Of a stretch of 12,724 nucleotides of DNA, positions 1 through 7,471 are shown piece by piece. A program made the position numbers and the translations under genes. Position 1 is the first letter of the stretch, and each line of letters starts with the position of its first letter. The DNA comes from Verrucomicrobiota bacterium (GTDB taxonomy: Bacteria > Verrucomicrobiota > Verrucomicrobiia > Chthoniobacterales > UBA10450): assembly GCA_003219355.1 (NCBI GenBank), contig QHOQ01000156.1, forward strand, positions 1-12,724, written 5' to 3'. A model generated the notes under the pieces. That model did no database searches, had not been told where the DNA came from, and saw only the letters and a program-made list of their open reading frames with translations.

Positions 1-1
1 C

Positions 2-874
2 CATGACCACGCTGAAATCGAATGCCTTCACAACTTGGTCGGTGACGTCCCTGCTCGCGCCACGCTTTACGTTACTCTGGAGCCCTGTTCCACGGTTGGT
101 CGCACGGCGCCCTGCACGACCTCGATCATTAAGGCCGGTGTAAAGAACGTTGTTGTCGGCACCGTGGATGTAAATCCTCGTCACTGTGGGAGAGGCATTA
201 CGCAGCTACGAAACGCGGGCGTCAAAGTATGTGATGGCATTTTGGCCGAGGAGTGTGCGCGCCTTAACGAGGGTTTCAATAAATGGATTATCACTGGGCG
301 ACCCTTTGTGATCGCAAAATGCGGCATGAGTCTCGATGGCCGATTGACACGGCCTCCTGGTGAGCCTCGCTGGATCACCGATTCTGCCGCTCGTCGTAAC
401 GCGCACCAGCTCCGCGCTCGCGTAGATGCAATTCTCATTGGAGCACAAACGCTTCGCGTGGACAACCCGCGATTGACCGTGCGTGGGATGCGCTACGCGC
501 GACAACCGTGGCGGATTGTGCTGACCCGATCTGGAAATCTGCCATCGCACGCACGTTTGTTCTCCGATCGGCTATCAGCACGAACACTCGTATACAAACG
601 CAAGTCGCTCGCTGCGGTCCTCAAGGACTTGGGCAAGAAAAATGTCACGAGTGTGCTGATTGAAGGCGGTGGTGGAGTGCTCGGTCAAGGTCTCGATGCC
701 CGTCTGATTGATAAGCTTCATGTTTACCTGGGTCCGATTTTGACTGGAGGGCCGGTAATCGCATTTTCAGGCCGCGGAGCCAATGCTACGCAGACTGCAA
801 TTCACCTCGACGCCGTCTCCTACCGGCGGATTGGTAAAAGCGTTTGTGTTACAGCTTATCCTAAGATCATCTGA
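2..874 (+). CDS. ribD: Bifunctional riboflavin biosynthesis protein RibD (deaminase/reductase), 5' end outside window
   Basis: RibD makes the pyrimidine intermediate of riboflavin synthesis: an N-terminal zinc deaminase acts on the GTP cyclohydrolase II product, and a C-terminal NADPH-dependent reductase then reduces the ribose. The open frame runs from the window edge, so about 50 N-terminal residues lie outside. The first codons read HDHAE, the zinc His and catalytic Glu of the cytidine-deaminase fold. LEPCSTVGRTAPC follows at visible residues 26-38 and supplies the two zinc cysteines. The reductase domain starts near visible residue 100 (RPFVIAKCGMSLDG) and keeps the family blocks WITDSAARRNAHQLRA, VDAILIGAQTL and SVLIEGGGGVLG. 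The ATG at 35 lies downstream of the zinc His, so it cannot be the true start. The C-terminus is complete. The visible sequence shows nothing about regulation. The next gene begins 61 nt downstream on the same strand and has its own ribosome site. Confidence 0.95.
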   Translation, partial: HDHAEIECLHNLVGDVPARATLYVTLEPCSTVGRTAPCTTSIIKAGVKNVVVGTVDVNPRHCGRGITQLRNAGVKVCDGILAEECARLNEGFNKWIITGRPFVIAKCGMSLDGRLTRPPGEPRWITDSAARRNAHQLRARVDAILIGAQTLRVDNPRLTVRGMRYARQPWRIVLTRSGNLPSHARLFSDRLSARTLVYKRKSLAAVLKDLGKKNVTSVLIEGGGGVLGQGLDARLIDKLHVYLGPILTGGPVIAFSGRGANATQTAIHLDAVSYRRIGKSVCVTAYPKII

Positions 875-921
875 CCCGAAAAAATTCAGAAACTCCTCGT
901 CGTACCTGCTGTTTAATTAAT

Positions 922-927
922 GGGAGG
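922..927 (+). promoter_or_regulatory. Strong ribosome binding site of the Tyr-rich small protein
   Basis: GGGAGG lies 8 nt before the ATG at 936. It is one of only three clear Shine-Dalgarno sites in the window and helps fix the start of this short gene. Confidence 0.75.
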
Positions 928-935
928 TAAATTAT

Positions 936-1214
936 ATGAATTGGAAGAAACTTCTCTTAATTGGATTGGTGGCAAGTGGATTTGCCTTTGCAGCGACGCC
1001 GCGTTCTGACGCGGGTGTGTCGTTTGGGATCGGATTTGGCCCGGGGTACTATGGCTACCCCGCCTACTACGGATATGGGTATTATCCGTATGGATACTAT
1101 CGACCATACCCGTACTACGGCTACTACGCAGGACCGACATTCTATTGGTCCGGCGGCCATCGAGTCTACTACCGCCACCATCGTCACCATTACTACCGCC
1201 ATCGGTACTACTAA
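936..1214 (+). CDS. Small exported Tyr/Gly/His-rich protein of unknown function
   Basis: This 92-residue protein has no enzyme motif. Residues 1-26 look like a signal peptide: MNWKK, a hydrophobic LLLIGLVASGFAFA core and a likely cleavage site after TPRSDA. The mature part is low-complexity. Residues 30-70 are repeated aromatic units such as GYYGYPAYYGYGYY and PYPYYGYY, and the last 18 residues are a basic aromatic tail rich in His, Arg and Tyr (RHHRHHYYRHRYY). About 23 of the 66 mature residues are Tyr. A strong ribosome site, a following hairpin terminator and a convincing signal peptide argue that it is a real, well-expressed gene rather than chance coding. I recall similar Tyr-rich exported miniproteins from Verrucomicrobiota and other bacteria, but know no established role. 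A cell-surface, matrix or metal-binding role is possible but only inferred. It is probably transcribed separately from ribD, though no clear promoter is visible in the 61-nt gap. Confidence 0.8.
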   Translation: MNWKKLLLIGLVASGFAFAATPRSDAGVSFGIGFGPGYYGYPAYYGYGYYPYGYYRPYPYYGYYAGPTFYWSGGHRVYYRHHRHHYYRHRYY

Positions 1215-1240
1215 GCTGACGTAGAATAGTAAAATCCGCT

Positions 1241-1276
1241 GAGCTGGCTCGCAATGCGAGCCAGCTCATTTTTTTA
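1241..1276 (+). terminator. Rho-independent terminator, probably bidirectional
   Basis: A perfect 12-bp stem (GAGCTGGCTCGC with its complement at 1256-1267) encloses a 3-nt AAT loop and is followed by ATTTTTTTT on the plus strand. It lies 26 nt after the stop of the Tyr-rich gene. Read on the minus strand, the hairpin is followed by a short TTTT within about 10 nt, so it may also stop transcription arriving from the convergent DUF3106-like gene. Confidence 0.9.
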
Positions 1277-1342
1277 TAACAAGAACCAGCTTCTTAGCCA
1301 GGCGCAGCGCGCATTATCGGTTCTTCCGAGTCTTAATGCCCC

Positions 1343-1894
1343 TTATTTGCGAGATTTGGGCGACTCGGTGGGTTTCGCTGTGGTTGGGCCATTCGATTGC
1401 GGCGGTTGGAATTCTTTTTTTAACTGTTGAATCAAAGCTGGCAGTTGCTGCTGTCGCTCAATCTCGATTTGCTGCCGGAGCCCTTGTTCGATTTTGCGGC
1501 GCTCTTGGATGTAGCGGGACTCAAACAAATCGCGCCTCTCTTGATCCAGCAGGAGGCCGGAATCGCGTAGGGCGGCCTCAGTTTCGCCTCTGATTCGCTC
1601 TCGTCGCAGGTTTTCTCGCTGCCGCATGATCTGGCGCTCCTGTGGGCTCATTCGCATCCAACGCTCGGCATTTCGCTGGAAAATTTGTCGATCCGCTGGC
1701 GGCAGCGAGGACCACCGCTCATGCACGCTCTGCACCGGCGGATGCCGGGCAGGTCCAGCCCCAGGGCCTGGGCCTGCCCTTCGCCCATTAGTCCGCTGCG
1801 GCTGCGCTTGTGCCAAAGCGCAGGACGAGGCGAAGATCGACAACGTAATGATTATCTTACAAAGTTGGCTTTTCGTCCCACAGGCTGTTTTCAT
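1343..1894 (-). CDS. Exported DUF3106-like protein of unknown function
   Basis: The function is unknown. With the ATG at 1894 the product has 183 residues. An N-terminal signal peptide is visible: a basic n-region, hydrophobic IIITLSIFASSCALA, and probable cleavage after AQA at residue 30. A Gly/Pro/Arg-rich linker (37-54) follows. The core (58-150) is charged and helical, with the DUF3106-like phrases ERWSSLPPADRQ and ERWMRMSPQERQ, then a long Arg/Glu/Gln-rich helix that could form a coiled coil. The tail is Pro/Ser/Lys-rich. The start is uncertain. The open frame extends to 1963, but that part overlaps the upstream gene heavily and adds no sensible N-terminus. The ATG at 1894 overlaps the upstream stop by 38 nt, and a TTG at 1843 is a non-overlapping alternative. 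It is the last gene of the dnaG-rpoD group. The helical, charged, exported character resembles periplasmic stress proteins, but this is only a resemblance. Confidence 0.75.
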   Translation of the reverse strand: MKTACGTKSQLCKIIITLSIFASSCALAQAQPQRTNGRRAGPGPGAGPARHPPVQSVHERWSSLPPADRQIFQRNAERWMRMSPQERQIMRQRENLRRERIRGETEAALRDSGLLLDQERRDLFESRYIQERRKIEQGLRQQIEIERQQQLPALIQQLKKEFQPPQSNGPTTAKPTESPKSRK

Positions 1895-2210
1895 CCAAAA
1901 CGAGCAATTCATCCAGATCAGCGACAACTTCGTAATCTTGTGGATCGATTTTTGCCACCACATCTGGCTCTCCCTCGGAGGTCTTCTGTGACACAGGATG
2001 ATGAATGACGATTGCCGTTGTTATCAAGGCAACTGCCACGGCAGATGCCGGGATGAGTCTGCGTAAGCCAAGCCACCTTCGCATTCGTCCGGAGCGACTT
2101 CCTTCTTGCCTGACTTTTCTGGCAATGTTGCGGGCGAAAAATGGCGAAAGCTCGGACTCGGCCGTGCGGCCGAGGAGATCCCACAATTCCTGGTCATCTT
2201 CACGTTTCAT
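1857..2210 (-). CDS. Small single-pass membrane protein, possible anti-sigma-like regulator
   Basis: This 117-residue protein has three parts: a charged N-terminal cytoplasmic segment (1-51) containing DQELWDLLGRTAE and SPFFARNIARKVRQ; one hydrophobic span (about 52-70, LIPASAVAVALITTAIVI); and an acidic, probably periplasmic C-terminus ending in DEKPTL. The layout matches short verrucomicrobial membrane proteins that, as I recall, sit between a sigma factor gene and a DUF3106-type exported protein. No zinc-binding anti-sigma motif (HxxxCxxC) is present, so an anti-sigma role is only a suggestion. The start is supported by GGGAGA, 5 nt before the ATG. The gene begins 72 nt after the rpoD stop, and its 3' end overlaps the start of the DUF3106-like gene, which suggests translational coupling of these two. 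Confidence 0.75.
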   Translation of the reverse strand: MKREDDQELWDLLGRTAESELSPFFARNIARKVRQEGSRSGRMRRWLGLRRLIPASAVAVALITTAIVIHHPVSQKTSEGEPDVVAKIDPQDYEVVADLDELLVLDENSLWDEKPTL

Positions 2211-2214
2211 ATTG

Positions 2215-2220
2215 TCTCCC
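2215..2220 (-). promoter_or_regulatory. Ribosome binding site of the small membrane protein gene
   Basis: On the minus strand GGGAGA precedes the ATG at 2210 with a 4-5 nt spacer. The genes upstream of it (dnaG, rpoD) have no comparable site, so this pair may be translated independently of rpoD. Confidence 0.6.
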
Positions 2221-2282
2221 TAAAATTGAACTGACTGCAGCTCTGAAAGTTGCGCTCGGAAAGAATTCCGAGAATGGCGATA

Positions 2283-4133
2283 TTACACTTCGGGCGCCTC
2301 AAGGAAACCTTCAAGCTGTCGGATACGGGTCGGATGGCGCATTTTTCGCAGTGCTTTCGCTTCGATCTGGCGAATGCGCTCCCGCGTGACCTGAAACTGC
2401 CGGCCTACTTCCTCGAGCGTTCGGCTGTATCCATCCACCAACCCAAACCGTTGCTCAAGTACTTGACGCTCGCGTTCAGTCAGAGTCTCGAGCACATCCT
2501 TGATCTTCTCTTTCAACAAAACGATAGCAGTCATATCGCTCGGGTTTTCGGCGCCCTTATCCTCGATAAAATCGCCAAAATTGGTTTCCTCGCTCTCGCC
2601 CACGGGTGATTGGAGCGAGATCGGCTGCTGTGCCATCTTCAAGACCGCGCGAACGCGATCTACCGGCAATAGTACCTCTTCCGCTACCTCGTCCGGCGTA
2701 GGCTCCCGACCGTATTCCTGGACGAGCTGTTTTTGCACACGCATCAACTTGTTGATTGTCTCGATCATGTGAACCGGAATCCGGATGGTGCGCGCCTGAT
2801 CGGCGATCGAGCGTGTGATGGCCTGACGGATCCACCATGTCGCGTACGTGGAAAACTTGTAACCGCGCCGATATTCGAACTTCTCGACCGCCTTCATCAG
2901 TCCCATGTTTCCTTCCTGAATTAAATCGAGAAACGAGAGACCGCGGTTGGTGTATTTTTTTGCGATCGAAATAACAAGGCGCAGGTTGGCCTCCACCATT
3001 TCGGTCTTGGCTCGCAATGCCTGGCGCATCCAACCTTTCAGCGCCTGGTACTGCTCGGAATATTCACCAAGCGAAAGCCACAGGTTCTTTTCCAAGTCGC
3101 TAACTCTGTTCGCGAGTTGCAAACGTTTTCTCTTCTCGCGCGGACGTTTCGCTAACTCGGTTTGAAGATAGAGTGACGTGTGATAGGCCTCATCCGCCAG
3201 GTGAACAAATTCTTCTGTTACTTTTTGCTTGAAATAGAAGTGGGGGTAAAACCTTTGCAGCGAAGCGATCGCTCTCTGCACAGATCTGAGCTTCCTTGTT
3301 TGTTTTTTTGAGGAGTTGCGCAGTTGGCAGTATTGTTGAGTAATCGAGGCACTCGATTGTTCCACCTGTTTGCACAAGCGCGGAAGCTTCTTCATGTAGC
3401 GTTCTCGGCTCTCGATTTTTTTGTCGAGAATGACGCGATCAAACCTTTCGCGCCCTTCGGCGAGTTTCCCGGCTAGATCGAGGTGTGCTCGCGCAATAAA
3501 GCCGAACCGGTTGATGTGCTTTTGCACCATGTTTTCGGCTTCCTCAATCCGTTTGGAAATTTCCACTTCCTGTTCTCGGGTCAGCAGAGGGACCTGGCCC
3601 ATCTGCTTGAGATACATCCGCACCGGATCGTCGAGTATATCGAGCTTGGCTTCGGGTTTCTCTTCCTCTTCTTCTTCCTCCTCCGCGTCTTTTTTCCCGT
3701 CCTTATAGCGATCCACCTCCGAAGCTTCGATAATGTCGATCTCCATGCGGCGCAGCCGTGTGAGAATGAGATCGAGCTCGTCAGCGTCGGTGATCCCCTC
3801 TGGCAACGCCTCGTTCAGATCGTCAAATGTGAGATAGCCTTGTTCTTTCGCCAGTTTAATCAGTTCGCGAATGCGGGCCTGGATTTCAATCGCCGAATGC
3901 AGATGCGCCACAGTCATTTCGCTCTGCGGCTTCGGCCGCGGTTCGACACGGCGTCGCCGTCCTCGGACGAGAACAATACGCTTGGGCTTGAATGCGGCGA
4001 CTTTTGGCTGTCTCTTCAGGCTGCGTCGGAGAGGGGAAGTCTTTGTTATTGAACGAAGGCGAAGCTGTTTTGTTTTAAGTCGTCGCCGCGACGACCGTCG
4101 AATGCCTCCCTTTCGTTTCGAATGCCTGGCCAA
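2283..4133 (-). CDS. rpoD: Primary RNA polymerase sigma factor RpoD (sigma-70, group 1)
   Basis: This is the housekeeping sigma factor, which directs RNA polymerase to -35/-10 promoters. From the TTG at 4133 the product has 616 residues. Visible parts in order: a very basic extension (1-72); region 1.1 (about 86-135, LIKLAKEQGYLTFDDLNEAL); a run of eight Glu (151-158); region 1.2 (169-200, DDPVRMYLKQMGQVPLLTRE); a long non-conserved region (about 201-375); region 2 (376-457, with FSTYATWWIRQAITRSIADQ in 2.3-2.4); region 3; and region 4 with the helix-turn-helix (572-595, TLEEVGRQFQVTRERIRQIE). All core-binding and promoter-reading blocks look intact. The start is the weak point. The only in-frame starts are the TTG, 10 nt after the dnaG stop and without a Shine-Dalgarno sequence, and an ATG at 3917 that would remove the basic extension and give about 544 residues. 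I favour the long form because of the tight dnaG spacing and because Lys/Arg-rich N-termini on RpoD are, as I recall, usual in Verrucomicrobiota. Confidence 0.95.
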   Translation of the reverse strand: MARHSKRKGGIRRSSRRRLKTKQLRLRSITKTSPLRRSLKRQPKVAAFKPKRIVLVRGRRRRVEPRPKPQSEMTVAHLHSAIEIQARIRELIKLAKEQGYLTFDDLNEALPEGITDADELDLILTRLRRMEIDIIEASEVDRYKDGKKDAEEEEEEEEKPEAKLDILDDPVRMYLKQMGQVPLLTREQEVEISKRIEEAENMVQKHINRFGFIARAHLDLAGKLAEGRERFDRVILDKKIESRERYMKKLPRLCKQVEQSSASITQQYCQLRNSSKKQTRKLRSVQRAIASLQRFYPHFYFKQKVTEEFVHLADEAYHTSLYLQTELAKRPREKRKRLQLANRVSDLEKNLWLSLGEYSEQYQALKGWMRQALRAKTEMVEANLRLVISIAKKYTNRGLSFLDLIQEGNMGLMKAVEKFEYRRGYKFSTYATWWIRQAITRSIADQARTIRIPVHMIETINKLMRVQKQLVQEYGREPTPDEVAEEVLLPVDRVRAVLKMAQQPISLQSPVGESEETNFGDFIEDKGAENPSDMTAIVLLKEKIKDVLETLTERERQVLEQRFGLVDGYSRTLEEVGRQFQVTRERIRQIEAKALRKMRHPTRIRQLEGFLEAPEV

Positions 4134-4143
4134 GATTGTGCGG

Positions 4144-5985
4144 TTAAGGATTTGACTGAGACTTTCGATCTACCGTCCGGGATCGACAACTAATTGTCGG
4201 CCGCAGTTCGTGGAGTTGCTCTTGCAGGTCAAGGATTTGTTTCTGCAAATTCACTACATCGCCGGTGCTGAGCTGCGGAAGTTTTATCCGGTTCTTCGCC
4301 ACTTCGAGCTGGCGGCGCAATACGCTTTGACGAATGCCGAGCCACCATTTTCCTACCATCGTTCCGGCATTAGGCGGCATTTTTTGCAACAACCACCAAG
4401 AAACCAGTCCTTCATCAGCCGGGGAGAGGGTGGCCATAAAAGCGTTAAGCGAGGCTGCGTCGGTTGGGCGCAAATCGCTTTCGAGAACGCGGACCAGAAT
4501 TTCCGCATCTGGCACTTGCTCCAGGATCTCGCGCCAGTTCTGCCCGAGAAGAAATCCTCGCGCTGTCTCGTCTCGCAACGCCAGTAGGCAAAGCATTGCG
4601 ACATCATGGCGCGGACTTGGAGAAGCCTGAAAGCGCGCAGGTTCCGATGCGGGAATCTGTTCCCGCCTTTGTTTTGGCAAGAGTGTTTCGAAATCCGTAT
4701 TGGAGACGCCAAGCCGCGCGCTCGTTTTGCTCACAACCTCGCCACGTAAGAACGGGTCGCGCACCCGCGAGATCGTTTCAGCCATTTTGCGCGCAAGTTG
4801 CATCTTCGTGCCCAACGAATTCAAATCCGTCGTCGCGACTTCCCGCTTTATCCAATAGTCAAAGAAATCGCATGCCGCCGCGACGCGTTTCTCAAATTCT
4901 TCTTTTCCTTCCCGCCGGACGAGCGAGTCAGGATCTTCACCAGCGGGCATCTCCGCAACCCGCACGATCAAATCGTTTTGAAGCAGCGCATCGAGAGATC
5001 GCTCGGCCGCCTTTTTCCCCGCAGCGTCCTCATCGAAACAAAGAACCACTTCATTCACAAACCGCTTTAAAAGCCGCGCCTGGCTTTCCGTAAACGCGGT
5101 CCCCTGCGGCGCGACAACATTCATGATTCCTGCTTCGAACAAACTGATTAGATCGAGCTGGCCTTCGCACACGATTGCGCAATTCGCCTCGATCAGCGCG
5201 CGCTTAGTCTTGTCGAGACCAAAAAGGACGCTCCCCTTTCGGAAGAGCACCGTCTCAGGCGAATTTAGATATTTTGCGCTTTCTGTTTCGCTTTGCAGGA
5301 CACGTCCGCTAAACGCGATAACTTCACCGACGTCGTTGCAAATGGGAAACATAATTCGCCCACGAAAGCGATCGTATGATGTGTGACCAGGAATCCCATC
5401 CGCATCGTCCCTGGTTTTGACCAGACCGCTTGCAATGAGATCGCGCGCGTTATAGCCGCGCCCGCGGGCCCAACTGCCAAACGCATCCCATTCTTCAGGC
5501 GCATAACCCAGCTGCCATCCTTTTGCGATCTCTGCCGTGATCCCGCGTCCTCTCAAATATTTTCGCGCCGGCTCCGCGAATTCCCTCTTAAGCAGATTCT
5601 CGTGAAACCAGGCGGCAGCTTCCCCATGCACCTGCAACAAGACTCGGCGGGATTGAACCTGTCGATCTTCGGCGCCGCTCGGGCCGCGCTCCTCGATCAC
5701 CGGAATGCCTACCCGGGCCGCGAGTTTGCGTACGGCTGAAGGAAAATCGACGTGCTCGTAATCCATCACAAAACGGAAGACGCTTCCGCCCACGCCGCAT
5801 CCAAAGCAGTGGAAGGTTTGTCGCTGCGGACTCACATGAAACGATGGCGTTTTCTCCTGATGAAATGGGCAAAGCGCCTTTAAATTCGCTCCCGCCCGTT
5901 TGAGCGGAAAATAGGAACCAATCACCTCGACGATGTCGTTCGCCGCGGCAATCTGCTCGATGGTTTCAGATGGGATTGTTCCCAT
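4144..5985 (-). CDS. dnaG: DNA primase DnaG
   Basis: DnaG synthesises RNA primers for the replication fork. From the ATG at 5985 the product has 613 residues. It begins with a CHC2 zinc finger (C39, H42, C60, C63; CPFHQEKTPSFH then CFGCGVGG). The catalytic core follows, with DRFRGRIMFPI (205-215) and KYLNSPETVLFRKG (238-251). The TOPRIM metal site is E274 in CEGQLD, the aspartates of CFDEDAAG (316-323) and those of GEDPDSL (349-355). The C-terminal third is poorly conserved, as usual for the helicase-interacting domain. The open frame extends to a TTG at 6030, but the ATG at 5985 gives the normal family N-terminus (MGTIPSETIEQI). It is followed after 10 nt by rpoD, the conserved dnaG-rpoD core of the macromolecular-synthesis operon. 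rpsU, which precedes dnaG in enterobacteria, is absent here: the divergent nfeD gene lies upstream instead. Confidence 0.97.
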   Translation of the reverse strand: MGTIPSETIEQIAAANDIVEVIGSYFPLKRAGANLKALCPFHQEKTPSFHVSPQRQTFHCFGCGVGGSVFRFVMDYEHVDFPSAVRKLAARVGIPVIEERGPSGAEDRQVQSRRVLLQVHGEAAAWFHENLLKREFAEPARKYLRGRGITAEIAKGWQLGYAPEEWDAFGSWARGRGYNARDLIASGLVKTRDDADGIPGHTSYDRFRGRIMFPICNDVGEVIAFSGRVLQSETESAKYLNSPETVLFRKGSVLFGLDKTKRALIEANCAIVCEGQLDLISLFEAGIMNVVAPQGTAFTESQARLLKRFVNEVVLCFDEDAAGKKAAERSLDALLQNDLIVRVAEMPAGEDPDSLVRREGKEEFEKRVAAACDFFDYWIKREVATTDLNSLGTKMQLARKMAETISRVRDPFLRGEVVSKTSARLGVSNTDFETLLPKQRREQIPASEPARFQASPSPRHDVAMLCLLALRDETARGFLLGQNWREILEQVPDAEILVRVLESDLRPTDAASLNAFMATLSPADEGLVSWWLLQKMPPNAGTMVGKWWLGIRQSVLRRQLEVAKNRIKLPQLSTGDVVNLQKQILDLQEQLHELRPTISCRSRTVDRKSQSNP

Positions 5986-6060
5986 GAGGTGTTCGATTTT
6001 TCGCTCGTTTGGTTTGGGAAGCGATGTCAAACTTACGCAGTGCTTGGTCGCTTTCCAAAT
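5986..6060. promoter_or_regulatory. Divergent intergenic region between dnaG and nfeD
   Basis: These 75 bases separate two divergent starts and must hold the 5' signals of both dnaG (with rpoD behind it) and nfeD, unless the promoters lie inside the coding regions. I cannot pick out a convincing -35/-10 pair on either strand or a Shine-Dalgarno site before either ATG. The call rests on gene arrangement alone. Confidence 0.4.
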
Positions 6061-7464
6061 ATGAGAAAATTATTGCCGATCTTCGCCTTGGTTTGCTCTT
6101 TGGTGGGAATGGAGACGGCTCGGGCGCGGGACGTTATTCACAAGGGCGACATAGTCGTGGTCCCCCTCCACGGCGAAGTTTCACCTTCGCTCCTGACATT
6201 TCTCCGTCGAGCCGAAAAGGCAGCCGAAAACGGCGGGGCGTCGGCCATCATTTTTGAAATGAATACTTACGGCGGACGCCTCGACAGCGCCGCAGAAATA
6301 ACGAGCGCACTTAACCGTGCTACGATCCCCACCTACACATTTATCAACTCAAATGCGGGTTCGGCTGGTTCGCTTATCGCGCTAGCTACACAGCATATCT
6401 ACATGGCTCCAGTTAGCGCGATTGGCGCCGCTGCGCCCGTTTTGCCAACGGGAGAAGATCTTCCACTAACCGAGCGTGAGAAGACGATTTCGTACTGGAC
6501 GGCTCTGATTCGAAGTTCCGCCATCAAAAACGGACACAATCCCGATGTCGGTGAAGCGTTCATGAACAAGGACAAGGAAGTAAAAATCGGGGACCGCGTG
6601 ATTCATCCGAAAGGAACGATACTGACTTTGAGCGCGCAGGAAGCGACAGAAAAAATCAATGGCAAACCATTGCTGGGCGATGGCATCGCCGCTTCGATTG
6701 TCGATTTAACGCAAAAAGCCGGACTCAAAGGCGACATCGTTTCGCTTAACCCCAGCGGCTTCGAGCAACTCGCCTTTTGGATTACCGCGCTCGCACCATT
6801 GCTGTTGCTGGGAGGAATTATCGGCGCCTATCTTGAATTCAAAATCCCTGGGGCAAGTTTGCCGGGAATTATTTCAGCGACTTGTTTTGCGCTATTCTTC
6901 CTCGGTCATTATCTGGCCGGCCTGGCCGGTTGGGAAGTGGTTGGACTCTTTGTTTTGGGATTATTGCTCGTCTTAATCGAGATCCTGTTTTTCGCTCATA
7001 GCACGATCGTATTCGGAGTTATCGGTGTTTTTCTAATGCTAACGTCGTTGCTCTGGGCGATGATTGATCGTTACCCTGGCGAAACATTTTTTCCGACGGG
7101 TCGCATGCTCGCTATTCCACTGCTCAATCTCTTTGTCGCGATAGTGGCGGCAATAATTGTAATCGCGATCCTCGCTCGATTCCTGCCGCGCACGGGGCTT
7201 TACCGCCGATTCGCTCTCATGACGTCAAATCCGCCGGGTCCCTCTCTTGTCGGTGTGCCGCGTCAATTTGTTACGGCAATTTCACTTACGCCCGGAACGT
7301 TGGGCACAGCGCTTACGATTTTGCGACCTAGCGGAAAAGCACGCTTCGGCGATCACGTCGTAGATGTTGTTACCGGGGGAGAATTCATTCCACCACAAAC
7401 GCCAATTACTGTGACTCAAACGGATGGAATGCGAATCGTGGTGAAGTCCGCAGTGGAGTGCTAA
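6061..7464 (+). CDS. nfeD: Long-form NfeD: membrane-bound ClpP-like serine protease
   Basis: Long NfeD proteins are membrane proteases with a Ser-Lys catalytic dyad. They are linked to stomatin/SPFH proteins and membrane quality control. From the ATG at 6061 the product has 467 residues. There is a signal sequence (MRKLLPIFALVCSLVGMETA, 1-20), then a periplasmic ClpP-like domain (about 25-220). This domain carries NAGSAGSLIALA, with the likely nucleophile Ser101, and a Lys141 candidate in EREKTISYW, about 40 residues on as in characterised archaeal homologues. Five hydrophobic spans follow (about 238-257, 267-286, 292-311, 314-334, 350-372). The C-terminal OB-fold domain (about 395-467) has LRPSGKARFGDHVVDVVTGG. 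The frame is open back to 5989, but the signal peptide places the start at 6061. No stomatin/SPFH gene, the usual partner, is next to it: thiS converges from the other side, 7 nt after the stop. Confidence 0.92.
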   Translation: MRKLLPIFALVCSLVGMETARARDVIHKGDIVVVPLHGEVSPSLLTFLRRAEKAAENGGASAIIFEMNTYGGRLDSAAEITSALNRATIPTYTFINSNAGSAGSLIALATQHIYMAPVSAIGAAAPVLPTGEDLPLTEREKTISYWTALIRSSAIKNGHNPDVGEAFMNKDKEVKIGDRVIHPKGTILTLSAQEATEKINGKPLLGDGIAASIVDLTQKAGLKGDIVSLNPSGFEQLAFWITALAPLLLLGGIIGAYLEFKIPGASLPGIISATCFALFFLGHYLAGLAGWEVVGLFVLGLLLVLIEILFFAHSTIVFGVIGVFLMLTSLLWAMIDRYPGETFFPTGRMLAIPLLNLFVAIVAAIIVIAILARFLPRTGLYRRFALMTSNPPGPSLVGVPRQFVTAISLTPGTLGTALTILRPSGKARFGDHVVDVVTGGEFIPPQTPITVTQTDGMRIVVKSAVEC

Positions 7465-7471
7465 ACCGCAT

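Noticed and set aside
1281..1325. Inverted repeat AAGAACC / GGTTCTT after the Tyr-rich gene
   Set aside because: A 7-bp stem with a 31-nt loop and no T-run is easily expected by chance. The clear terminator lies just before it.
3483..4052. 189-codon plus-strand open frame opposite rpoD
   Set aside because: It is the complement of strongly conserved rpoD codons. The Phe/Leu run it encodes is just the reverse of the Glu repeat, and it has no ribosome site or recognisable domain.
4464..5093. 209-codon plus-strand open frame opposite dnaG
   Set aside because: It lies wholly inside the primase gene on the other strand. Its composition (Pro, Arg, Ser) is that of a shadow frame, with no start signal.
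5989..6060. Upstream extensions of nfeD (ATG 5989) and dnaG (TTG 6030)
   Set aside because: They would overlap each other on opposite strands. The family N-termini, a signal peptide for NfeD and MGTIPSETI for DnaG, begin at 6061 and 5985.
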